Shown piece by piece: positions 38,101-45,855 of a stretch of DNA of 64,000 bases. Location: positions 124,001 through 188,000 of the forward strand of contig JADJLQ010000002.1 in NCBI GenBank assembly GCA_016709995.1, in the 5' to 3' direction. The stretch is from Saprospiraceae bacterium. Lineage in GTDB: Bacteria; Bacteroidota; Bacteroidia; Chitinophagales; Saprospiraceae. Each line of letters starts with the position of its first letter. Position 1 is the stretch's first letter. The notes beneath the pieces are model-generated. The model was given only the letters and a program-made list of their open reading frames with translations. It did no database searches and was not told the DNA's origin. Position numbers and translations under genes: made by a program.

Positions 38101-39465
38101 AAATACAGCAGATCGCATCATCTTGGCCGCTGCATGTTCAGTGATTTTGTCCATGGTACTCCGCCTGTTTTCAGGCAAGATCACCCCTATTTTTTTAATT
38201 TCCCTGCTGATATTAAATGCGATATATTCAACGATGATGACTGCTCCATCTATGATGATACCGAAATCTATGGCGCCCAGGCTCATCAGGTTAGCATCCA
38301 GATCAAAAATATACATCAATGAAATGGCAAATATTAATGAAAGCGGAATCACAGAAGCCACTACCAGCGCTGATCGTAGATTGCCCAATAATAAAATGAC
38401 TACCAGGATCACGATAAGACAACCCAGGATCAGATTTTCCGAAATGGTCAGGGTAGTCTTTTTGACCAGATGACTGCGGTCTAATATCGGATTGATAATG
38501 ATACCTTCCGGTAAGGAGCTTTGAATGCTGGCCACTTTTTTCTGTACTGCATTGATGACTGCTTTGGAGGAAGCATTTTTTAACATCATGATTTGGCCCA
38601 GCACTTTTTCACCTTCTCCGTTGCCGGTGATAGCCCCAAATCGCGTCGCGTGCCCTAGTTTTACTTTTGCGACATCTTTGATATATATTGGTATGCCGTC
38701 TCTGTTGTCAACTACGATATTGCCGATTTCTTCAAGGGTAGAGACCAGGCCCTCTGCTCTAATAAAATAACTTTCATTGTTTTTCTCTATATATCCTCCT
38801 CCTGCAAGACCATTATTACGCGACATAGCCTCATATACTTCGGTGATGGAGAGGTTTATAGCCCGAAGCCTGGCAGGATCAACGGCCACTTCATAGGTTT
38901 TGAGATACCCGCCCCAGGTATTGACCTCTACGACTCCCGGGATGCCGGAAAGTTGTCGTTTGACGATCCAATCCTGTATCGTGCGAAGGTCTGTAGTAGA
39001 ATACCGCTCTTTATAGGCAGGCTTGACATCCAATACATATTGATAGATCTCTCCCAGGCCGGTTGTGATAGGCCCCATAAAGGGAATGCCAAAGCCCTTG
39101 GGTATTTTTTCTTCAGCACTTTTTAATTTTTCTGCGATGAGTTGTCGTGGTAGATAAGTCCCTTGATTTTCCTCAAACACAATGGTCACCACCGATAAGC
39201 CAAACTTAGAGATAGACCGGATCTCTTTTACTCCGGGTAAATTGGCCATTTCCAGTTCTACCGGATAAGTCAAATATTTTTCGACATCTTCTGTAGCCAG
39301 GTTGCGCGAGGTGGTGATCACCTGCACCTGGTTATTGGTAATGTCGGGCACGGCACCAATTGGGATATTCATCAAGGCATATATGCCAAACACAATCAAG
39401 GCCGCGACAAATAAAAAATTGATCAGTTTATGTTTTAAACTATAATGTATAATGGTCTGAAGCAT
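35146..39465 (-). CDS. CusA/CzcA-type metal RND permease fused to TolC-like outer-membrane factor
   Basis: A 1439-residue fusion. Residues 1-1040 form a complete heavy-metal RND permease: IGAVPDITNNQVQVITTSRN near the N-terminus, the TM4 proton-relay motif AIDFGIIIDGAVIIVEYIAF, GGEFIPTLDEGDFVIQPVLK, and GIAVLNGIVLIEYFKE. After the last permease helix comes KKRKKKAINILPLIFLLVPV then FMSGQ (to residue 1062), which looks exactly like a signal peptide, followed by an outer-membrane-factor domain of 377 residues (ITLEQAIQIAGNNNLGLKSA). No ATG opens the second part separately. A single chain spanning both membranes would need cleavage after the internal signal. The fusion is known in Bacteroidota. 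Adaptor gene follows by 9 bp. Confidence 0.93.
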   Translation of the reverse strand: MLQTIIHYSLKHKLINFLFVAALIVFGIYALMNIPIGAVPDITNNQVQVITTSRNLATEDVEKYLTYPVELEMANLPGVKEIRSISKFGLSVVTIVFEENQGTYLPRQLIAEKLKSAEEKIPKGFGIPFMGPITTGLGEIYQYVLDVKPAYKERYSTTDLRTIQDWIVKRQLSGIPGVVEVNTWGGYLKTYEVAVDPARLRAINLSITEVYEAMSRNNGLAGGGYIEKNNESYFIRAEGLVSTLEEIGNIVVDNRDGIPIYIKDVAKVKLGHATRFGAITGNGEGEKVLGQIMMLKNASSKAVINAVQKKVASIQSSLPEGIIINPILDRSHLVKKTTLTISENLILGCLIVILVVILLLGNLRSALVVASVIPLSLIFAISLMYIFDLDANLMSLGAIDFGIIIDGAVIIVEYIAFNISREIKKIGVILPENRRSTMDKITEHAAAKMMRSAVFGQLIIIIVFIPILSLSGVEGKMFRPMALTFSFALIGTMILCLTYVPMMCALFIKPDTKNKKNISDRLMLFLQRLYQPVIKAALNARSVVLGMAVILILVAVFLFSRMGGEFIPTLDEGDFVIQPVLKTGMSLDKTIEMTTRMEKIIKRFPEVNQIASRIGAAEVPTDPMSMEESDIIITLHAKKHWVTAKSKDALADTMKAAIEAEIPNVEVEFTQPIEMRFNELITGVRADLAIKLFGDDLDLLYKKAIEIKNAIDQVPGAADITVEKTEGLPQMTVKYDRRKIAQYGLNIEELNNIVSMGFAGLSAGIIFEGERQFDLVIKYDEANRKDIRDLSESLVKMPNGQQMPLSTFASVQYTTGPAKISRDNTKRRIVVGVNVRGRDLQSVVRDIQTIIQSQVKLPHGYLIEYGGQFENLQSAMKRLMIAVPIALVLIFLMLYFAFDSFRDAMIIYSAIPLSAVGGVLLLYIRDMPFSISAGVGFIALFGIAVLNGIVLIEYFKELKSHGMHDIHEMIVVGTTNRMRPVLLTASAAALGFLPMAISTSAGAEVQRPLATVVIGGLITATLLTLIVLPVLYSLLEVKKRKKKAINILPLIFLLVPVFMSGQTITLEQAIQIAGNNNLGLKSASLEVQKTQALLGNYLDVPKTGVYWGYDHNNLTESGDPLHVVGISQSFKLPGVYAAQKKLNQQQATSSETRLVLQKEKLTHQVTAAYMQAVYFKSLIKEYHYLDSLLSRFQSAAIRKTELGETNHLESLTAQSKYQANTLKLIQAEGDLGEAKQLMKYYLNTTDDPEPVEDSLTLLAVLPKRIEDHSLLVYENSLLDLAQAAQEVTIKHQLPDINLSVFNGINFNNHLRSYPGFTAGLSVPLWKQAYKSNTLAASKEIEIRQNEIEKNKNDLIQYQNRLTSQLAMHRQAIDKYTQQIQPLQGAVIQSVEKSFQQGEIDFFQYILTLENNTDMKMNYLYHVYKYNQTVIELNFLINPN

Positions 39466-39546
39466 GACAATACTCTTTGATAAGATATGATAAAATAAAA
39501 AACCAACCCCTGGAAAAGAGGTTAGACTGATTGATAAATATCCAAA

Positions 39547-39942
39547 TCAACCAGGAAAAACAGATAAGGATGGTGGACCTCGGGAAGTCACGGCTGGTCC
39601 CAGAAACTGTGGGGGCCTCAGAAACAAATATGGTATAGGACCTCGGAAAACATAATTTATATTTGACGGAGGTCCATAAATATTTACGCAAAGAAAATCT
39701 GTACTGCTGGAGGGTAATGTCGTAATAACTTCATTCAAATCCTGAGCGTGGCTTTGCAAAAAGTGCTCCAGGTGTCCTTCGCCCAAATCATTATGCACCA
39801 GGTCTTTGAGGAGGCAGAGGATCGAACTATGATTATTATGAAAAATTTCCCGAATCTTATCATTGTGTACATGCGGAAATATACTATGGAGGAAAATAAT
39901 CCCTACCGCAATTGTTAATAATATATGCCTCGTGCGTTTGAT
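39547..39942 (-). CDS. Small His-containing exported protein ahead of the metal pump; ATC in place of start codon
   Basis: The frame is open from a TGA at 39946-39948 to a TGA at 39547-39549 and contains no ATG, GTG, TTG or CTG until Leu/Val near 39798. Reading from ATC at 39940-39942 gives KRTRHILLTIAVGIIFLHSI, a good N-terminal basic-plus-hydrophobic signal if ATC replaces ATG, then PHVHNDK and scattered histidines (HNNH), and a helix LLKDLVHNDLGEGHLEHFLQ. The C-terminal part is proline-rich (PIPYLFLRPP). Such small His-bearing proteins precede CusA-type operons in related bacteria; that is from memory. It lies 81 bp upstream of the pump on the same strand. Either a rare ATC start or an inactivating start-codon mutation. 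Confidence 0.55.
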   Translation of the reverse strand: MKRTRHILLTIAVGIIFLHSIFPHVHNDKIREIFHNNHSSILCLLKDLVHNDLGEGHLEHFLQSHAQDLNEVITTLPSSSTDFLCVNIYGPPSNINYVFRGPIPYLFLRPPQFLGPAVTSRGPPSLSVFPG

Positions 39943-40039
39943 GTCTCAAATATCGCTAAAATCGTTGAATCATTTTTAAAGCCCCCAAAAAGATATATTG
40001 AAGAAAGTCAACTTATTTTGCACTACTATTATTTTTTTG

Positions 40040-41488
40040 ATGAAAATGAAGATTCTCTTTTGGTATTGGCTGATAGCATCTACCCTGGGTGTCTACCAGA
40101 CTCCAGGTCAGGTCAATCTCGTACCCAATGGTGAATTTGAAGAGGCTGTTACGTGCAGTGGATTTTCCACTATCTCAGACTGGTTTGTGCCTCAAAACAA
40201 TCCAGTAGATCTCTCCAACCTTTGTCCATATGTAGATTGGTGGCGATTTATCCGTGATCCTAAGATGGGCATCAATGGCAGTCAATGTGGTTTTGTAGAG
40301 ACTTATTACCGGGGATTTGCCGATGACAATATATATAGTGGACGATTATACCTTGCAGCCAAACTGATACAACCCCTGCAAGCCGGCCAGCAATATTACT
40401 TCGAGATGATGGTGCGGTCAGTGGATACTTTTCCAAATAGAAAACTGGTCAATACTGTTTTCACCAATGGCCAGGATGTAGCTTTTACCAAATCATTGCC
40501 CTTATTTGACTTTGATGTACCTAGAAACTATCTGTCTCTGAGACCGACCGCGGTAAGCAAAATAAATCAAGATTATGAATGGCACAAAATCAGTGAATGT
40601 TTTGTCGCAGATGGAACAGAACATTATCTACTAATAGGCAATTTTCGAATAGATGCCAGTACCGAGACCTCTCCCACCGGAAAAATCAATCCTAACTTCC
40701 CCAATGGCCTTATCGCTAATTATGCAGTAGATAATGTCGTACTGGTGCCCATGGAGATACCGATATCTGATACTTCGCGCTGTGTACATGATACTTTACT
40801 TTTAAATGCATTTACCCCCTTGCCGGCTCAATTAAAATATCGATGGCACGATGGCAGTACACTTCCATATTACACTGCCTCACAGGATGGATCCTATCGA
40901 ATTGAGCTGATTTATTCTCCGTCATGCATGATTTCAAAAGCCTTTAGTATTCGATCTTTTGGAAATACCGCTGCTTCCACATTGGCCCGTCGCGATACTA
41001 CTATCTGTGAGGGCACACAAATCGTATTATCGGGTGGCGTGCATCTTGACGGACAAAGGCTCCAATGGGAAAATGGAAGTAAGAATTATTTCAGGACTAT
41101 ATACACCCCGGGAGTGTATACAGTACAAATAGAAAACCGTTGTGGTCCGCTCATCACACAAAGTTTTAAGGTTAGGATCGAGTCTTGCGAAAAAGGATTG
41201 TACATAGCCAATATATTCACACCAAATCATGATGGTCTAAATGACGAAATAAAGCCTTTAATCAAACCCGACTTCCCCCCCATAGATCAATTTGAATGGT
41301 CTGTATTCAATCGTTGGGGTGATTTGATGTTTGTTTCACGGTCCGTAGATACGAGTTGGGATGGCACCTTCAGGCAGCGCGAAGCACCTGCAGGTGTATA
41401 TTTGTATTTTTTAAAAATCGTCACCCTTGATAGCCAGGGAGCTCGTCTGACAATCAATAAGTCAGGTGATTTTACTTTGGTTCGGTGA
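40040..41488 (+). CDS. Secreted protein with gliding-motility/type IX (type B) C-terminal domain
   Basis: I start at the ATG at 40040, which opens a signal peptide (KILFWYWLIASTLGVYQTPG); the longer frame begins with TTG. The first part (about residues 20-230) is a beta-sandwich starting NLVPNGEFEEAVTCSGFSTI, similar to galactose-binding-like modules. The middle contains Ig-like or PKD-like segments with cysteine pairs (DTTICEGTQIVLSGGV). The C-terminus, IFTPNHDGLNDEIKP, then FNRWGDLMF, WDGTF, and GVYLYFLKI, is the type-B sorting domain recognised by type IX secretion. It is therefore an exported or surface protein; cargo function unknown. It is convergent with mgtC, 10 bp apart. Confidence 0.9.
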   Translation: MKMKILFWYWLIASTLGVYQTPGQVNLVPNGEFEEAVTCSGFSTISDWFVPQNNPVDLSNLCPYVDWWRFIRDPKMGINGSQCGFVETYYRGFADDNIYSGRLYLAAKLIQPLQAGQQYYFEMMVRSVDTFPNRKLVNTVFTNGQDVAFTKSLPLFDFDVPRNYLSLRPTAVSKINQDYEWHKISECFVADGTEHYLLIGNFRIDASTETSPTGKINPNFPNGLIANYAVDNVVLVPMEIPISDTSRCVHDTLLLNAFTPLPAQLKYRWHDGSTLPYYTASQDGSYRIELIYSPSCMISKAFSIRSFGNTAASTLARRDTTICEGTQIVLSGGVHLDGQRLQWENGSKNYFRTIYTPGVYTVQIENRCGPLITQSFKVRIESCEKGLYIANIFTPNHDGLNDEIKPLIKPDFPPIDQFEWSVFNRWGDLMFVSRSVDTSWDGTFRQREAPAGVYLYFLKIVTLDSQGARLTINKSGDFTLVR

Positions 41489-41498
41489 ATACGAAGTA

Positions 41499-42140
41499 TT
41501 AATATTCAAACCTGTTTATTTTATCCATCTTCTTGAGTGCGGCTATAAACAAGTCATGGTTTTTAGCCTTACCGGATACCTGCCAATGCTGGTCTAAGTG
41601 ATCCCCTCGTTTAATTTCTCCCGTCAACCTGAATTTTAAATTAGCCCGGGTAAGTAGCTGTTCAATAGCAACTCTGGCATTTTCCTGATCGGTATATTGG
41701 ATCTTATATATCCTGGCCTGGTTGAGCCGGCCGATGATATTTTCAACATAAGGCAGCACTGCTAACACCAATAAAACCAGGATACTCGCGGAGGCGGAAG
41801 CAAAATACCTACCGGCACCTATACCCATGCCTACTGCCGCGACTACCCAAATGGTCGCTGCCGTGGTGATCCCGTTTACTCTGTTTTCGCCTCTAAAAAT
41901 TACACCCGCGCCTAAAAATCCTATGCCGGTCACCACATTGGCCGCTATGCGATCTGCATTGGCTACCTCACCAATGACCTCAGACATCATCGTAAAAAAA
42001 CAAGAACCCACCGAAATCATGATCATGGTGCGAAATCCTGCAGATTTATTATGATATTCTCTTTCTGTTCCCACCAGGCCACCCCAGAGTGCTGCTAATA
42101 AAAAGCGAACGAGGATTTCATAATCTATAGACATATTCAA
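41499..42140 (-). CDS. MgtC/SapB-family membrane protein
   Basis: A 213-residue protein with the MgtC core: LLAALWGGLVGTEREYHNKS, AGFRTMIMISVGSCFFTMMS, DRIAANVVTGIGFLGAGVIF and ATIWVVAAVGMGIGAGRYF, followed by more helices to about residue 140. A soluble C-terminal part of about 70 residues (YTDQENARVAIEQLLTRANL) resembles the ACT-like tail of long MgtC proteins. MgtC proteins influence magnesium and phosphate homeostasis; in Salmonella MgtC inhibits ATP synthase and affects phosphate uptake. It lies 26 bp after the SLC13 gene on the same strand, the last gene of the porin-CYTH-SLC13 run. Confidence 0.88.
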   Translation of the reverse strand: MNMSIDYEILVRFLLAALWGGLVGTEREYHNKSAGFRTMIMISVGSCFFTMMSEVIGEVANADRIAANVVTGIGFLGAGVIFRGENRVNGITTAATIWVVAAVGMGIGAGRYFASASASILVLLVLAVLPYVENIIGRLNQARIYKIQYTDQENARVAIEQLLTRANLKFRLTGEIKRGDHLDQHWQVSGKAKNHDLFIAALKKMDKINRFEY

Positions 42141-42166
42141 TTATTTTATTGTTATCCAAATACGCA

Positions 42167-43792
42167 TTAGAAAAAGACTCCATTTTGGGTATATCCCAGA
42201 TATCTCAACAGAGTTTCGCCCCAGATAATGATCATAATCCAACTGATGACCATCATTGTAAACCCGTATTTAAAAGAATCAGTCATGCTATAATGGTTGG
42301 TCGTATATAATAGAGCGGAGGGTTTGCCATTAAATGGTAACACATATACGTGCTCGATCAATAATGCTACCGGAAAAGCTAAACTCATAATCGGATAATT
42401 AAATTTTTGCGCTATTCCGATGGACATAGGTACAAATATAAGGGCACGCATCGTTTTGGATTGAAACAGGATACCGCTAAACAACATGACGAATGTCAAT
42501 CCGAGGTATAAAACCCAAAACGGTGTGGCAGCGGTGACTCCAAAATAATTGAACAGCGTATTTACGATGCTGGCGGGAAGGTCTGTGGTGTCCAATCCCA
42601 GACCCAAGGCATACGCCCCGGCGGAAAACAACATAAGGTGCCAGGGTATATCTACATCATTCCATTTTACTACTCCGATACCCGGTAGCAGGGCCACCAC
42701 GGCTCCCATAAAAGCGACTGCGGTCTGAGAAATGCCATGCTGTTTATCCGTAGCCCACATTGCCAGAACCACCAAAAATATAGCTATAGATTTATATTCG
42801 CTCACACGCATTTTCCCCAATAGTTGATACTCTATCCGCAATCTTTCCATGCCTCCTTCTATCTGTGGCTTGCGCTCATCTGGTCGCATAGGAAATATAA
42901 TTTTGGTCCCCACAAACCAACCAATAAATATGAGTATAATACAAAGTGGAAATGCTGCAACAAACCAATCCTGGTAACTAAACAGTGACTGACCCAATGC
43001 GCCCGCTATCAATGAGCCCGCCAACAAATTAGCCCCGGATCCGGTGATAAAACCCGTTGCGCCCATATTGATCTGAAAGAGATTTTGCAACACGATGTTC
43101 CGGCCAAAATTATTTCGATGATCCATCGTCGCACCATATATCGCGGCAATGACCATGAAGATAGGTAAGAGAATGGCCGCTTTGGCCGTAGTAGCAGATA
43201 TAAAAATCGACAATACAATATTGATCACTATAAAACTAAAAAATATACCTCCGGCATTTTTGCCAAACTTCAACACAAACCATAAAGCAAATCTTTTGGC
43301 TACTTTGGTGGTAACCAACATGCTCGCCAGTATAAAGGATAGAATATTAAGCCACATTACAGGATGACCCAGCTGGGCATACGCTACATTCTCTGTAGTG
43401 ACCCCTGTAAGAACCATGGCAAGAATCACTATCAGGGAAGTAAGGTAATTGGGTATAGCTTCGGTAATCCACAGGATAATGGACGCTGCAAAAATAGCCA
43501 GCATAGCATAATTGATTTTTGAAAAACCTTCAGCCCCCAGCTCTTTCCATCTTTTGATGCCACTTTCCTGGAGAATGTCTGCATTGATATTATTTAAAAA
43601 GCCGATATCTGAAAAATAATAAATAACGATAAAACTAATTATTGCTAAAGGTCCTCCTGTGAGCTCCATCCATCGCTCAAACCCGACTTTTTTAAATTTC
43701 CTGAGCTTTTCAACCTTATAATTATTCATATCCAGCAAGTCGAATGCCGGAGTAGGGTTTTGCGATTCTATACTGATTTCACCCTTCGTCAT
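42167..43792 (-). CDS. SLC13/DASS-family anion permease
   Basis: A 541-residue inner-membrane transporter with about twelve helices. Family traits: LAIFAASIILWITEAIPNYL near residue 95, and NLFQINMGATGFITGSGANL with the Ser-Asn/Gly motif of the substrate site, later repeated by a second half ending in LLIEHVYVLPFNGKPSALLY. The family moves dicarboxylates, sulfate or phosphate, usually with sodium. A soluble N-terminal part of about 45 residues precedes the first helix. The start overlaps the end of the CYTH gene by 14 bp, which implies translational coupling. With the OprO/P porin in the same run, phosphate or a phosphorylated anion is a reasonable guess; the sequence does not fix it. Confidence 0.9.
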   Translation of the reverse strand: MTKGEISIESQNPTPAFDLLDMNNYKVEKLRKFKKVGFERWMELTGGPLAIISFIVIYYFSDIGFLNNINADILQESGIKRWKELGAEGFSKINYAMLAIFAASIILWITEAIPNYLTSLIVILAMVLTGVTTENVAYAQLGHPVMWLNILSFILASMLVTTKVAKRFALWFVLKFGKNAGGIFFSFIVINIVLSIFISATTAKAAILLPIFMVIAAIYGATMDHRNNFGRNIVLQNLFQINMGATGFITGSGANLLAGSLIAGALGQSLFSYQDWFVAAFPLCIILIFIGWFVGTKIIFPMRPDERKPQIEGGMERLRIEYQLLGKMRVSEYKSIAIFLVVLAMWATDKQHGISQTAVAFMGAVVALLPGIGVVKWNDVDIPWHLMLFSAGAYALGLGLDTTDLPASIVNTLFNYFGVTAATPFWVLYLGLTFVMLFSGILFQSKTMRALIFVPMSIGIAQKFNYPIMSLAFPVALLIEHVYVLPFNGKPSALLYTTNHYSMTDSFKYGFTMMVISWIMIIIWGETLLRYLGYTQNGVFF

Positions 43793-44294
43793 TTTTGTCT
43801 TTTATCAGTGAATTAGTCTCCTGCGACCATTGTGTGTATGGGTTTTTCATCAGCATAGAATTGTAATATTTCACATCACCTGTGACTTCCGTTCCAAACC
43901 AATTGGGTTTATTAAACTGTTCCGTTTCCCTATTCAACTCGACTTCTGCTACCGTTAGTCCTTGATTTTGACCAAAGAATTCGTCTACTTCGATAATATG
44001 CAGCCCCGCAGGAATGATGTATCGTACCTTGTCGATGACTCCGCGCTCACAAAGTCGAAGGAGTTCCATGGCATCTGCCAGCGGTATGTTTTTTTCCCAT
44101 TCATATCTTGAGCTTCCTGCATCATTGCCAATACCTTTAATGGTGATATAGGCCTGATCCCCATTGATTCTAATGCGTACTGTTCGTTCTGGCACAGAAC
44201 TAAGATATCCTTGGGTGATCCTGGTTTTTGCAATGGCTTCCTTTTTGTAGGCATCTGAGGTCACCAGGTATTTTCTTTCTATTTCCTGAGGCAT
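43779..44294 (-). CDS. CYTH-domain protein (triphosphate tunnel metalloenzyme, inorganic triphosphatase-like)
   Basis: A 171-residue protein with the complete CYTH motif series: EIERKYLV (ExExK), RTVRIRINGDQAYITIKG, SRYEWEKNIP, DKVRYIIP, IIEVDEFFGQN, TVAEVEL and EVTGDVKYYNSML. These paired charged strands form the tunnel that binds triphosphate with metal; bacterial members hydrolyse tripolyphosphate or thiamine triphosphate. It is cytoplasmic. Its 3' end overlaps the SLC13 gene by 14 bp and it starts 13 bp after the CYTH-like gene, so the three are surely co-expressed. Coupling of a triphosphatase to a permease suggests that an imported or internal polyphosphate is processed. Confidence 0.92.
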   Translation of the reverse strand: MPQEIERKYLVTSDAYKKEAIAKTRITQGYLSSVPERTVRIRINGDQAYITIKGIGNDAGSSRYEWEKNIPLADAMELLRLCERGVIDKVRYIIPAGLHIIEVDEFFGQNQGLTVAEVELNRETEQFNKPNWFGTEVTGDVKYYNSMLMKNPYTQWSQETNSLIKDKNDEG

Positions 44295-44307
44295 AAAGAT
44301 TTGAGTT

Positions 44308-44943
44308 TTAATTTGCCAGTGGTTTATCGATCATTCCGATGACTCGTTTTATGGCCTGGAGATAATTAATGTTTTCTATTCCTGCTAAGCCAATTTCGTT
44401 TATCGCCTTTAGAATATCGTCCATTTCGGTAGATTCGATACAAATGGTTTCCACCCGGGCACCATTGATCAATACGGAGCCTGTTTCACAGATTGCATTA
44501 TTCACCAGATACGCACTGCGTTGTTTGTGAATACGAACAGCCACCAACTTTGGGTGTACATGTACCATTTCCAAAAATGCGGCCATGTGGATATTATTTT
44601 GATCAAAAGTGGGCATGTCTGCCTGTAATGCCGGAAATATTTCATCCCTCAAAGCATCGACAGATATTGGAAAAACTACTTTCAACAGTGGGTTCCATTT
44701 CTCCAAGCCCTGTTTGGTTTCTATCAGGGTCTTGATGTCTAATAGGCCGTCCCTGATTTTGGTATTGTTATGAGTAATGGCTCTGGATACAATATAGATT
44801 TCGTCACTGTGCCGGTCCCAGAGATTTTCCGGAACCGGCATTGACAATCGGGCCATTCGTTTGACAGCCCAATCAAAATTTTGGCCGAAGGTTCTAAATT
44901 CAAAGCGAGGCTGTACCTTATCCCTTCCCATCTGCTCTTTCAT
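44308..44943 (-). CDS. CYTH-like protein, divergent second copy (tentative)
   Basis: A 211-residue cytoplasmic protein. The order of charged strands resembles a CYTH tunnel: PRFEFRTFGQ (E-F-R in place of E-x-K), DEIYIVSRA, NTKIRDGLLDIKTLIE (K-x-R, D-x-K), EKWNPLLKVVFP, VAVRIHKQRSAYLV and GARVETICIEST. Its N-terminal segment reads as a modified first strand, which would weaken metal binding. I do not recognise a named family; the CYTH-like call comes from pattern and from its place 13 bp upstream of a true CYTH gene. If right, it may be a partner or regulatory subunit, as in paired tunnel enzymes. Gap to the lamin-tail gene is 62 bp. Confidence 0.5.
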   Translation of the reverse strand: MKEQMGRDKVQPRFEFRTFGQNFDWAVKRMARLSMPVPENLWDRHSDEIYIVSRAITHNNTKIRDGLLDIKTLIETKQGLEKWNPLLKVVFPISVDALRDEIFPALQADMPTFDQNNIHMAAFLEMVHVHPKLVAVRIHKQRSAYLVNNAICETGSVLINGARVETICIESTEMDDILKAINEIGLAGIENINYLQAIKRVIGMIDKPLAN

Positions 44944-45005
44944 TTTTTCATCCTTTTGAATATGAATTAGGTTTTGTAAGAAATTACCTGCTCACAACCA
45001 TTGGA

Positions 45006-45833
45006 TCAATCATTAGAAGTGCCTCTCGATGGTGTATTAAATATCACCAGGTTATTAGAACCATCAGGTTGGCGACCATATGATTTCTTACCCACCAGGT
45101 TGATAGCCAGGAAATCCAATGCAGCAACTAATACTCCTGAAGCATTCTCAAGATATACTGCATCTCCTGTAGAGCTCAGTCCAAATTCAACGGCGTATTC
45201 GCCAGAAGTGTATTCTGTTTTTAATACCAAAAACCCCATGGACGGTATGATCGTCCCTGCATTTAGCAATCTTTTAGCTTTGCTACCACCCGATGTTTTA
45301 ATGCCTTCGTCATAAAATGCATAGCCGCTGATGTCAGCTGGGATATCCGACGCATTGTATATTTCTACCCAGTCAGGATCAGACGCATCTTTGGTTCCAT
45401 CAGACAATACTTCGTTGATATACAGTTTAAGGATATTGGATGCTCCGACCGTATAATTGGCATAGTATGTATTTACAGTAGGATACCTGGATGTAAAACC
45501 TTCGATGTTTTTGACTTCGATAAAATATTCGACCTTGCTTCCGAATATTTGTGCAGGTATCGTGCTATGATATTGGTAGGGAGTTTCATGTTGCATCGCC
45601 AGCGAGGTAAATGTACCTTGGGCCGAAGCCCTGTAAGCCAATATGGCGGTGGCGATTCCCTTTAAATCAGTGATTCGGGCAGTTATACTTACACTATCCG
45701 ATGATTTTGGAGCTACTGGTACGGCGGTCACCTCCGATATCAATGCGGGTCCATTAAAGAGGTCATCCTTCACACAGGCATTCATCATGATGAAAAAGCC
45801 AATTGAAACATATAATAAAGTTTTAACTTTCAT
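45006..45833 (-). CDS. Lamin-tail-domain lipoprotein
   Basis: A 275-residue lipoprotein (signal FFIMMNAC, Cys20). Residues about 30-130 look like a beta-sandwich (SSDSVSITARITDLKGIATA, VEYFIEVKNIEGFTSRYPTV). From about residue 135 the lamin-tail domain follows: LYINEVLSDGTKDASDPDWV, EIYNASDIPADISGYAFYDE, GIIPSMGFLVLKTEY-type strands, LSSTGDAVYLEN and SYGRQPDGSNN. Lamin-tail domains in Bacteroidota occur in secreted proteins and are thought to bind or present other domains at the surface. Here it lies between the OprO/P porin (22 bp) and the CYTH-like gene (62 bp) on the same strand, so it may be an outer-membrane partner of the porin. Confidence 0.85.
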   Translation of the reverse strand: MKVKTLLYVSIGFFIMMNACVKDDLFNGPALISEVTAVPVAPKSSDSVSITARITDLKGIATAILAYRASAQGTFTSLAMQHETPYQYHSTIPAQIFGSKVEYFIEVKNIEGFTSRYPTVNTYYANYTVGASNILKLYINEVLSDGTKDASDPDWVEIYNASDIPADISGYAFYDEGIKTSGGSKAKRLLNAGTIIPSMGFLVLKTEYTSGEYAVEFGLSSTGDAVYLENASGVLVAALDFLAINLVGKKSYGRQPDGSNNLVIFNTPSRGTSND

Positions 45834-45855
45834 GATATTGAATTTAGAGGTTCTA

